10,004 nucleotides of DNA from an uncultured Blautia sp. (lineage in GTDB: Bacteria > Bacillota > Clostridia > Lachnospirales > Lachnospiraceae): the NCBI GenBank assembly GCA_938028845.1, contig CALIZJ010000190.1, forward strand, positions 1 through 10,004, in the 5' to 3' direction. Both the position numbers and the translations under genes were made by a program. Below the pieces are notes generated by a model. That model worked only from the letters and a program-made list of their open reading frames with translations, did not search any database and was not told where the DNA came from. This document shows, one piece after another, positions 1 through 5,517 of this stretch. How positions within the stretch are numbered: position 1 is the first letter of the stretch; each line of letters starts with the position of its first letter.

Positions 1-781
1 CAGCCTGTACACCATACTCTTCTGCAATTTTCTCCATGGTGCCGTCTTCGTAGCTTTCTACAAAGAAAGTGTTCAGTTCCTCTGCAAGATCAGAACCTTT
101 ACGGAATCCAACGCCGTACTCTTCGCTGTTTAAGCTTACGGTATAAGTAAGATCCTCGTATCCTGTACCCTCGCCAACCATAGCGGCTGCCATTAAGGAA
201 TCGATCACAGCGGCGTCAGAAGTGCCTGCAGCTACTTCCATCAGTGCATCAGACTGTGCCGTCACTGGTGTATAATCATATCCAAGAGCTTCGATCTCCG
301 CTTCTCCGGCGGAACCAGCCTCTACTGCAAAGCTTAAATCTGCAATACTTTCAACTGTCTGATAGTCATCTGCCACATCGGATTTTACTACTACGACCTG
401 TGCGTTATTGCAGTATGCATTGGAACATTCCATGGCGCTTGTCACTTCATCGGTCAAAGTCATGCCGTTCCATACACAGTCGATGGACTTCGCATCCAGC
501 TCAAGGATCTTATTATCCCAGTCTATCTCAATGAATTCAACGTCCACGCCAAGTTTTTCACCAAAAGCCTTCGCCAGGTCTGCATCGAATCCGATCCAGT
601 CTCCGTTTTCATCCTTATAGTCCATGGGCTCGAAATCTGTGATTCCCACTACTAAAGTTCCTTTATCCTGTACATATGCCAGATCGGAATCTGTAGTATC
701 TTCTGCCCATACTGTCGTAGATACCATCATACTAAAAGCCATCAGGCCTGCCATAAACGCTGCTAATGTCCTCTTTCTCAT
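1..781 (-). CDS. Amino-acid-type ABC transporter substrate-binding protein (SBP_bac_3 family), 3' end cut off
   Basis: Extracytoplasmic solute-binding protein that would deliver a small polar ligand, probably an amino acid, to an ABC importer. The frame starts at ATG 779-781, preceded by AGAGGAGA (788-795), and stays open to the window edge for 260 residues, so only a short tail is missing. Residues 1-26 form a signal peptide (MRKR, a hydrophobic core, then VWA before ED). The mature part has family-3 landmarks: KGTLVVGITDFEPMDY (40-55), GFDADLAKAFGEKLGV (64-79), WNGMTLTDE (104-112), AVEAGSAGE (152-160) and the acidic C-terminal lobe. Two oddities: there is no lipobox cysteine, although Gram-positive binding proteins are usually lipoproteins, and the Arg that usually follows MTxTxE and holds the ligand carboxylate is Val113. 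Permease and ATPase genes are not in view; they may lie beyond the edge. Family assignment is firm, ligand unknown. Confidence 0.9.
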   Translation of the reverse strand, partial: MRKRTLAAFMAGLMAFSMMVSTTVWAEDTTDSDLAYVQDKGTLVVGITDFEPMDYKDENGDWIGFDADLAKAFGEKLGVDVEFIEIDWDNKILELDAKSIDCVWNGMTLTDEVTSAMECSNAYCNNAQVVVVKSDVADDYQTVESIADLSFAVEAGSAGEAEIEALGYDYTPVTAQSDALMEVAAGTSDAAVIDSLMAAAMVGEGTGYEDLTYTVSLNSEEYGVGFRKGSDLAEELNTFFVESYEDGTMEKIAEEYGVQA

Positions 782-816
782 GTTCGATCTCCTCTTGCTC
801 TCATTTTTATTGTTTA

Positions 817-840
817 TCACGTAATCACTCTACTACGTGA
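817..840. promoter_or_regulatory. Inverted repeat at the transcription start of the binding-protein gene (possible operator)
   Basis: TCACGTA (817-823) and TACGTGA (834-840) form a perfect 7-base inverted repeat with a 10-base spacer. It lies just downstream of the -10 box and covers the first transcribed bases. That position suits repressor binding; as RNA it could also make a weak hairpin ahead of the ribosome site. The regulator is unknown, and the site does not resemble the LacI-type dyads further right. Confidence 0.45.
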
Positions 841-849
841 AAGTGTATG

Positions 850-881
850 ATTATACTACCATATGCCTTTCGTTCTGTCAA
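850..881 (-). promoter_or_regulatory. Promoter of the substrate-binding protein gene
   Basis: On the minus strand a perfect TTGACA (881-876) is followed by TAGTAT (858-853) at 17 bases, or by TATAAT (855-850) at 20. Transcription would start near 843-847 and leave a leader of about 60 bases before the ATG at 781. The isomerase gene on the same strand ends 105 bases upstream, so this gene can be transcribed independently. Confidence 0.7.
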
Positions 882-894
882 GAGAGAATTCTTC

Positions 895-928
895 TCCTGT
901 TTACCTTTTTCTGATCCTGTTTCCCTTT
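895..928. repeat. Tandem direct repeat upstream of the binding-protein promoter
   Basis: The plus strand reads TCCTGTTTACCTTT (895-908) and TCCTGTTTCCCTTT (915-928). These are 13/14 identical and exactly 20 bases apart, about two helical turns. They lie 14-47 bases upstream of the -35 box, where an activator dimer would be expected. The function is inferred from position only. Confidence 0.4.
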
Positions 929-985
929 GTTAAGAGAACATCTGCCTTCCTGCTTCCTTTGTAGTTGGAAAAATTTATGTTTCTG

Positions 986-1540
986 TCATCCCTTACTCCG
1001 GTCAAAAATTTCAGCATCCGCCAATGGGCCTGTGGAAATTTTTCTTGGCTCCTCCTCCCACAGCTCATCCGTCATCATCTGCGCTTCCATTTCCTTAATA
1101 AGGTTTAGGGACCCTTCATGGAAACCAGCGTCATACTCTGTATTTAAAAATTCCTCCAGCATATCCAAAGCTTCCCATTCCCCTATGGTTTTTCCTCCAA
1201 AGCAGATAATATTTGCATCATTATGACTTCTGCACATATGTGCCTGGTAGGTAGTATTTACAAGGGCGGCGCGAATACCTTTAAATTTATTGGCAGCCAT
1301 GCTGATGCCAATTCCCGTTCCACAGATTAAAATTCCGCAGTGTGCCTTCCCCTTTTGAACTGCCTTTGCAACTTTCGCTGCAAAAAAAGGATATCTGCTC
1401 GCTTCGATATCCGGATCGTTGGAAGAACCGCAGTCCACATATGGAATCCCTTTTCCCTTCAGATATTCAATGCATTTTGCCTTCAGTGCATAGCCTGCTG
1501 TATCATTTCCCAAATAAATAGGTTTCGTCGGTTTGTTCAT
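986..1540 (-). CDS. RpiB/LacA/LacB-family sugar-phosphate isomerase with C-terminal extension
   Basis: Cytoplasmic aldose-ketose isomerase of the RpiB fold, 184 residues against about 145-150 for typical members. ATG 1538-1540 has AAGGAG (1553-1558) 12 bases upstream. Conserved parts: GNDTAG (11-16) in the place of the usual GxDHAG, ILICGTGIGIS (70-80) with the likely catalytic Cys73, NKFKGIRAALV (84-94), and RSHNDANIICFGG (104-116) with the ring-opening His106. The usual His of GxDHAG is Thr14. The tail that in E. coli RpiB reads GGRHQQRV reads AGFHEGSL here, so both phosphate-binding Arg are gone. LacB-type subunits also lack that pair. Residues about 151-184 are an acidic extension of unknown role. 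The gene is divergent from a LacI-type repressor with shared dyads, which suggests induction by a particular sugar. Family is sure; substrate is not ribose 5-phosphate by default. Confidence 0.9.
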   Translation of the reverse strand: MNKPTKPIYLGNDTAGYALKAKCIEYLKGKGIPYVDCGSSNDPDIEASRYPFFAAKVAKAVQKGKAHCGILICGTGIGISMAANKFKGIRAALVNTTYQAHMCRSHNDANIICFGGKTIGEWEALDMLEEFLNTEYDAGFHEGSLNLIKEMEAQMMTDELWEEEPRKISTGPLADAEIFDRSKG

Positions 1541-1581
1541 ATGTTTTTTATACTCCTTGTGTACTGTATTTAGGTTGTTCC

Positions 1582-1598
1582 GGGGTACCTATAACCCC
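1582..1598 (-). other. Small hairpin in the isomerase mRNA leader
   Basis: GGGGT (1582-1586) pairs with ACCCC (1594-1598) around a 7-base loop, within the roughly 115-base leader of the isomerase transcript. It has no U-run after it and no recognised riboswitch around it. It may only shape the leader. Confidence 0.25.
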
Positions 1599-1642
1599 TT
1601 TGTCTCAATGGATCCTTTTCTCTGTCTCCACTTTCGTGTTTA

Positions 1643-1656
1643 GTCAAACGATTGAC
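1643..1656. promoter_or_regulatory. Putative LacI-type operator O1
   Basis: GTCAAACGATTGAC is a near-perfect 14-base dyad (12 of 14 positions symmetric) with the central CG typical of LacI-family sites. It begins a few bases downstream of the expected isomerase transcription start, where a bound repressor blocks the polymerase. Confidence 0.7.
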
Positions 1657-1665
1657 CTTTTATTT

Positions 1666-1694
1666 ACGATAACATACTGAAGTTCTTTTGTCAA
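1666..1694 (-). promoter_or_regulatory. Promoter of the isomerase gene
   Basis: On the minus strand TTGACA (1694-1689), a 17-base spacer and TATCGT (1671-1666) make a good sigma-A promoter. The start would fall near 1659, just ahead of operator O1, while the -35 box lies inside operator O2. Confidence 0.7.
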
Positions 1695-1703
1695 ACGTTA
1701 AAC
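1690..1703. promoter_or_regulatory. Putative LacI-type operator O2, overlapping the isomerase -35 box
   Basis: GTCAAACGTTAAAC has the same left half as O1 and the central CG, but a weaker right half. It overlaps the minus-strand TTGACA (1694-1689) of the isomerase promoter. Its centre is 47 bases from O1. Confidence 0.65.
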
Positions 1704-1770
1704 TAATTGTTTGTTGCCACCTGGAAGCTTCCTGTATCTATCCCCGGTCGAGCGCACATCAGCTCCTTTA

Positions 1771-1784
1771 GTCGAACGCTTGAC
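1771..1784. promoter_or_regulatory. Putative LacI-type operator O3, overlapping the repressor's own -35 box
   Basis: GTCGAACGCTTGAC is the third copy of the dyad, 81 bases from O2. Its right half is part of the plus-strand TTGACA (1780-1785) of the repressor promoter, which implies autorepression. A lone half-site, GTCGAGCG, lies at 1747-1754. Confidence 0.65.
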
Positions 1785-1808
1785 AAACGCTGGCCTATAT
1801 GCTATACA
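1780..1808 (+). promoter_or_regulatory. Promoter of the LacI-family repressor gene
   Basis: TTGACA (1780-1785), a 17-base spacer and TATACA (1803-1808). The start would be near 1815, about 30 bases before the ATG. The -35 box overlaps operator O3. Confidence 0.75.
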
Positions 1809-1845
1809 CAAAATTAACAAAATTTTTCTTAAAGGAAGGAAAGCC

Positions 1846-2823
1846 ATGGCGACTTTAAAAGATGTAGCAGAACGTGCTGGTGTTTCTGCCAGCCTTGTCT
1901 CATATGTATTGAATGGAAAACGGAAAGTAAAACCGGAAACCTTGAAAAGGATTGAGGATGCCATTGAGGAATTGGACTATTATCCAAATCTTCAGGCTGC
2001 CAGCCTGAAAACAAAACATTCTAAGCTCATTGGCGTTGTCGTATCCGATATGTCCAGCGCCTTCAATGCGGATCTTTTAACGGGTATCGAAGAGGCTTTA
2101 AACCTTCAGGGCTATTGTATGATCGTATGTAACTCCCATAATAGCCCGCAAAAAGAGAAAAAAAATATGCGGAGAATTCTGTCCCAGAATATAGACGGCA
2201 TCCTTCTGATCGGCATGGGAAAAAATGATTTTTCTCCTTTAAAAGAAACGGCTGTCCCCATGATCTGTGTAGACCGTTATTCAGGTGATGATTTTTACAT
2301 GGTAGGAAATAACAACATCAAAACAGGGACTATCGCCGCACGCTATCTGCTGTCCAAAAAATATAAGCATATTCTTTTTCTTGGAATACAAAAACACCAC
2401 TTTTCCAGGGAACGTTACCAGGGCTTTGCAGAAGCTATAAAAAATACAGTTTCCACGCCGGATATTATCTATCAGGATCTTCCGGACATTACGCCGGATG
2501 AAGCGGAAAAAGCAGTAACCACACTTCTGTCAAAAGGTGTACACTTCGACGCAGTATACGGGTGCATTGATCATTTTGCCATAGGCGCCCTTCGTGCGCT
2601 CTATCAGAATGGCTTAAAAGTGCCCGAGCAGATTGGCGTATTAGGTACAGACGATATCACGCCAGCCAGATATCTCACGCCAGCTCTTTCTTCCATAGCC
2701 CAGCAAAAATCTGCCATAGGAAGAACCGCCGCCGAAACCTTGCTGCAACTTATCCACCAGGAAAAACCAAAGGAAAAAGTCTGCCTGCTGGACCCCATTC
2801 TCATCGTTCGCGAAACCTGCTGA
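1846..2823 (+). CDS. LacI-family transcriptional repressor
   Basis: DNA-binding repressor of the LacI/GalR family, 325 residues, full length. Start ATG 1846 is chosen because AAGGAAGGA sits 5 bases upstream and the protein then opens with the family's standard MATLKDVAERAGVS. The helix-turn-helix spans about residues 3-22, with VSASLVSYVLNGK (13-25) as recognition region. The hinge (YYPNLQAASL, 45-54) has Ala where the common ARxL hinge has Arg. A periplasmic-binding-protein-like effector domain follows, with GVVVSDMSSAF (63-73), CVDRY and the late segment IGVLGTDDI. The gene is divergent from the isomerase, and three dyads in the gap fit its expected CG-centred site, so it most likely represses both itself and the isomerase until an effector, perhaps the isomerase's sugar, appears. 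Family certain; effector unknown. Confidence 0.95.
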   Translation: MATLKDVAERAGVSASLVSYVLNGKRKVKPETLKRIEDAIEELDYYPNLQAASLKTKHSKLIGVVVSDMSSAFNADLLTGIEEALNLQGYCMIVCNSHNSPQKEKKNMRRILSQNIDGILLIGMGKNDFSPLKETAVPMICVDRYSGDDFYMVGNNNIKTGTIAARYLLSKKYKHILFLGIQKHHFSRERYQGFAEAIKNTVSTPDIIYQDLPDITPDEAEKAVTTLLSKGVHFDAVYGCIDHFAIGALRALYQNGLKVPEQIGVLGTDDITPARYLTPALSSIAQQKSAIGRTAAETLLQLIHQEKPKEKVCLLDPILIVRETC

Positions 2824-2833
2824 TCCTGCCTGC

Positions 2834-2850
2834 AGGCTTTCGCCTTTTTT
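2834..2850 (+). terminator. Short intrinsic terminator after the repressor gene
   Basis: AGGC (2834-2837), loop TTTC, GCCT (2842-2845), then Ts to 2850, starting 10 bases after the stop codon. The stem is only 4 base pairs, so termination may be partial. A neighbouring perfect palindrome, GCCTGCAGGC (2828-2837), could compete with it. Confidence 0.45.
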
Positions 2851-2898
2851 CTCCTGTTCCTCTTTCTCACCACTTCTCCCAGGGCCGTCCTCTCCCTC

Positions 2899-2927
2899 TA
2901 TACATCCTTCCAAAAACATGCTAAAAT
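2899..2927 (+). promoter_or_regulatory. Putative promoter of the DUF6062-like gene
   Basis: TATACA (2899-2904), a 17-base spacer and TAAAAT (2922-2927), preceded by TG at 2919-2920 in the extended -10 position. The weak -35 box with an extended -10 element is a common arrangement. The leader before the ATG at 2963 would be about 30 bases. Confidence 0.5.
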
Positions 2928-2962
2928 TAACACAACAATCCCACATCGGAGGTAAATCCAAC

Positions 2963-3736
2963 ATGAAAGAAAAACTGTATAATATCCCTCTAAACGATGC
3001 CTTTAAAGCGAATGATGAGTGCCCTTTCTGCTTTATCGAACGTAAACTGGAAGAGCAGACCATGGACTTTGTCCTGGGTCCGGGCGCTTCTTATATGGAG
3101 GACGATGTCCGTGCGGAAACAGATAAAATGGGCTTTTGCCGTACACATTATAAAAAAATGTATGAATATGGCAATCGTCTGGGCGCTGGCCTGATCTTAA
3201 AAACCCACTTTCAAAAACTCTGCAAAGATCTGGACGAACAGGCAGCTTCCTTCTCCCCCGCAAAGGCCTCCCTTTTACGGCCTTTTAAAAAGATGAAACC
3301 TGCCTCCCAAGGAGAAGAAAATTCACTCACTGCATGGGCCAGACAGGCAGTTGGGTCCTGTTATATCTGTGACCATTATAAAGATGCTTATGACCGCTAT
3401 ATAGAAACTTTTTTTGACATGTTCCGGAAAAATGCAGAATTTAAGGATCTTTTTAAAAGCAGCAAAGGCTTCTGCCTTCCCCACTTTGCAGATCTTGCCC
3501 AAGCAGGGGACCGTCTTTTATCAGACAAGGATAAAAAAGAATTTTTCCAAATCCTTCTTCCTTTAATGCAGGAAAATATGCATCGTATTTATGAGGATCT
3601 GGATTGGTTCTGTGATAAATTCGATTATAAAAATAAAGACGCCGACTGGAAAACTTCCAAAGACGCCCTCCAGCGCGGCATGCAGAAAGCGGGCAGCGGT
3701 TATCCTGCCGACCCGCCCTATGTAATGGACCGCTGA
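2963..3736 (+). CDS. DUF6062-like protein with two CxxC...CxxH modules
   Basis: Protein of 257 residues and unknown function; I believe it belongs to the family named DUF6062. Start ATG 2963 is preferred over the upstream in-frame ATG at 2918 because GGAGGT (2948-2953) lies 9 bases before it and 2918 falls against the likely -10 box. Two similar halves are visible. The first has CPFC (Cys20, Cys23) and CRTH (Cys59, His62); the second has CYIC (Cys133, Cys136) and CLPH (Cys171, His174). The distance between the pairs is almost equal (36 and 35 residues), which points to an internal duplication with each half able to bind one metal ion, probably zinc, through three Cys and one His. There is no signal peptide or membrane segment, so it is cytoplasmic. 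It appears to be a single-gene unit between terminators. Metal binding is inferred from the motif only. Confidence 0.85.
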   Translation: MKEKLYNIPLNDAFKANDECPFCFIERKLEEQTMDFVLGPGASYMEDDVRAETDKMGFCRTHYKKMYEYGNRLGAGLILKTHFQKLCKDLDEQAASFSPAKASLLRPFKKMKPASQGEENSLTAWARQAVGSCYICDHYKDAYDRYIETFFDMFRKNAEFKDLFKSSKGFCLPHFADLAQAGDRLLSDKDKKEFFQILLPLMQENMHRIYEDLDWFCDKFDYKNKDADWKTSKDALQRGMQKAGSGYPADPPYVMDR

Positions 3737-3764
3737 AAATAATATTATATATCATACCGGAAAG

Positions 3765-3813
3765 TATCCCGTAAAACCCAGGCTTCTATAAAGCCCTGGC
3801 TCTTTACGGGATA
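3765..3813 (+). terminator. Two-tier hairpin terminator after the DUF6062-like gene
   Basis: TATCCCGTAAA (3765-3775) pairs perfectly with TTTACGGGATA (3803-3813). Inside this 11-base-pair stem a second stem forms: CCAGGCTT (3778-3785) with AAGCCCTGG (3791-3799), leaving one bulged C. A T-rich stretch (3815-3826) follows on the plus strand, though it is interrupted by C. It begins 28 bases after the stop codon. The structure is unusually tall for a terminator, but its position supports that role. Confidence 0.65.
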
Positions 3814-3846
3814 GTCTCTTCTTTTCGTATGCGTTATTTAGAGACG

Positions 3847-3871
3847 CCAAAATCCTTTGTCTGGATTTTGG
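3847..3871. other. Perfect 9-base-pair hairpin in the convergent gap
   Basis: CCAAAATCC (3847-3855) and GGATTTTGG (3863-3871) flank a 7-base loop. No T-run follows on either strand. A small GCGT...ACGC stem (3831-3847) abuts it. Apart from these, 3872-3980 shows nothing I can name: no convincing frame, RNA gene or promoter. Confidence 0.4.
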
Positions 3872-3980
3872 GATAACCCATTCTAAACGATTTTCTTCTC
3901 CTTTTTTCCTTCATAGTTCAGCTTCCCCCGTATCATTCTTCCTGACCCTGTGAATGTAATAAGTATTTTAATTACCTAGA

Positions 3981-4588
3981 TATGCAGCAGCTTCTGGTTT
4001 TCTACGGATACTTTCTTTAATATGAATTTAACCTCCGTAGAATCTTTCTTTCTCCTACGGAAACAACAGGATTTTTGTGCCTGAATCCGTAGCAGTTCCT
4101 GGTTTTCTACGGATACTTCACCAAAATATGAGTTTATTCTCCGTAGAATTTTTCTTTCCCCTACGGAGATAACAAGATTTTTTGTGTCTGAATCCGTAGC
4201 AGTTCCTGGTTTCTACGGATACTTCACCAAAATATGAGTTTATTCTCCGTAGAATTTTTCTTTTCCCTACGGAGACTACAAGATTTTTGTGCCTGAATCC
4301 GTAGCAGTTCCTATTTTTCTACGGATACTTTCCTCAATATAGATTTAATCTCCGTAGGATTCCTTCTCCTACGGAAGCAACAAGATTTTTTGTGCCTGAA
4401 TCCGTAACGGCTCCTGGTTTTCTACGGATACTTCACCAAAATATGAATTTATTCTCCGTAGTGTCCGTCTTATCACCTACGGATATAACAAATATTTTAA
4501 TCACCAGAATCCATAGAACCTCCTGCCTTTATGGAAAGATACAGCAATATAACCACCTCTTCTCTAAGGTTATTACAGCCTTTATGGA
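3981..4588. repeat. Tandem array of about 105-base units, each with two TCCGTAG/CTACGGA inverted repeats
   Basis: Each unit holds dyad A and dyad B, with the same 7-base arms around loops of usually 13-15 bases, joined by linkers of about 25 bases. Intact A dyads: 4086-4113, 4193-4219, 4298-4325 and 4401-4428 (left arm ends in A). Intact B dyads: 4034-4061, 4139-4168, 4245-4274, 4351-4375 (11-base loop) and 4455-4483. The ends are degenerate. At 3981-4008 the left arm is lost. At 4510-4535 the arms are TCCATAG/TTATGGA. At 4561-4588 only the right arm is clear. A-to-A steps are 107, 105, 103 and 109 bases. Arms are nearly invariant, whereas B loops, linkers and T-run lengths vary. A loops largely keep CAGTTCCTGG. 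The array lies between convergent genes and between two tall hairpins, and no reading frame in it looks coding. It could be a set of protein-binding sites, a structured RNA or an expanding minisatellite; I do not recognise it. Confidence 0.9.
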
Positions 4589-4607
4589 AATAAAAAGAAA
4601 TCAAGAA

Positions 4608-4674
4608 GGGATGCCGGATAATAGATAGTTCCTAACCATGGACAACTATCAATATTATCCCACATCCCCTTTTT
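4608..4674 (-). terminator. Long hairpin, probable bidirectional terminator of the three-gene operon
   Basis: Three stem blocks stack. GGGATG (4608-4613) pairs with CATCCC (4663-4668), GGATAATA (4616-4623) with TATTATCC (4653-4660), and GATAGTT (4624-4630) with AACTATC (4644-4650). That is 21 pairs, with one 2x2 mismatch and a 2-base bulge. On the plus strand CTTTTT (4669-4674) follows; on the minus strand a T-rich run covers about 4590-4607. It starts 52 bases beyond the operon's last stop codon. A small palindrome, GTTCCGGAAC (4679-4688), lies between. The length would also fit a small mobile palindrome. Confidence 0.65.
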
Positions 4675-4720
4675 ATCTGTTCCGGAACGTATCCTTCTCA
4701 TCCCGTACTTTCTCTATCTT

Positions 4721-5503
4721 TTACGCCCCGGTACTCCTGTGATACTCCCGGGTAAACTCATCCAGCAGCTCGTCCACATGCTGGGAATACACCGGCTTTT
4801 CCGGTATTTTTACGAACCGGTCCTCTTCTTTTTTTACAAGTTCCAGAACTTCCTCCGGCACCTTAAGTTCCTCCAGACGGCTCTCATACTCAATGGGCGT
4901 TTTCGCGCTTTTAAACGCTAGAAGATACGTTACCAGATCTTCTTTTTCGCCGCTTTGTTCATATGCTTTAAAAAAACACTCCGAAGCTTTCTCCATCTGA
5001 AAAAGATAACTATAGGCGCAGGCAAGATTATGATAAACGCTTCTGGTAAGCCCTGCCTTTGCCTGCTCCAGGTTTCCTCTCTCTAATAATTTCTGGTAAA
5101 CGCGGATGGCGTTTACATACATCCCGTTCTCCACCAGACAGTCCCCTTTCCGCTTATCCCGGATGGCAGGCTCCTGGGCATCCAATTTTAAAAGCTGGGT
5201 GTTTAAAGCCCGAAGTTCCTCGTAGGAAAGATAATTGATCTCTTTAAAAATAGGATACAGAATGTCTTCCGCTGAGGCAAACTTTCCAATATTCGGACGC
5301 AGCTTCCCTGCAAGCTCTGTAAGATTTAACTGCTCCGAAAGCCAGCTGCACAGCCCTTCATTGATGATCGTCTGGTCAATGAGGTAAAGGTTATGGTACA
5401 GATAATAGCACAATTCTTCCAGAGAGTAGATATTTGTACTGATATTTTCTATAAAATAAGGAACCTCTGCTTTTTTTGTCTGGCATAAAATATATCCGCT
5501 CAC
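4721..5503 (-). CDS. Small TPR-like helical protein, third gene of the DUF5717/DUF5716-like operon
   Basis: Cytoplasmic protein of 260 residues, predicted helical, function unknown. The start is GTG (5503-5501): an in-frame TGA immediately precedes it, AAGGAGG (5518-5512) lies 8 bases upstream, and no Met follows for more than 100 residues. The N-terminal half (about 15-105) is a helical region of no family I can name, rich in Tyr and Leu (LEELCYYLYHNLYLID, 28-43). The centre has two TPR-like helix pairs: about 117-143 (GDCLVENGMYVNAIRVYQKL) and 151-185 (NLACAYSYLFQMEKASECFF). The tail is charged. The gene begins 14 bases after the Hsp70-like gene, with its ribosome site overlapping that gene's stop region, so the two are surely cotranscribed and probably act together. 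TPR repeats usually hold a protein partner, and here the obvious candidates are the two upstream products. Confidence 0.85.
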   Translation of the reverse strand: MSGYILCQTKKAEVPYFIENISTNIYSLEELCYYLYHNLYLIDQTIINEGLCSWLSEQLNLTELAGKLRPNIGKFASAEDILYPIFKEINYLSYEELRALNTQLLKLDAQEPAIRDKRKGDCLVENGMYVNAIRVYQKLLERGNLEQAKAGLTRSVYHNLACAYSYLFQMEKASECFFKAYEQSGEKEDLVTYLLAFKSAKTPIEYESRLEELKVPEEVLELVKKEEDRFVKIPEKPVYSQHVDELLDEFTREYHRSTGA

Positions 5504-5517
5504 TCAAACTGCCTCCT

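Noticed and set aside
1643..1784. The three dyads read as catabolite-repression (cre) sites
   Set aside because: They share the central CG but not the outer TG...CA of the cre consensus. Their own GTCRAACG consensus fits the adjacent repressor better.
1711..1845. Upstream TTG start that would lengthen the LacI-family protein by 45 residues
   Set aside because: That stretch holds the repressor's promoter and operator O3. The family's standard N-terminus begins at the ATG at 1846, which has a good ribosome site.
2918..2962. Upstream ATG for the DUF6062-like protein
   Set aside because: It overlaps the likely extended -10 element and has no ribosome site, whereas the ATG at 2963 has GGAGGT at 9 bases.
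3981..4588. Array read as a CRISPR locus
   Set aside because: The stretches between the repeated arms are themselves repeated, not unique. The period is about 105 bases and no cas gene is near.
3981..4588. Array read as an insertion sequence or MITE
   Set aside because: No outer terminal inverted repeats, target duplication or transposase could be seen. The units simply fade at both ends.
4392..4628. 78-codon plus-strand open frame inside the repeat array
   Set aside because: It is made of repeat units and hairpin arms, lacks a convincing ribosome site, and runs into the terminal hairpin. It looks like a chance frame.
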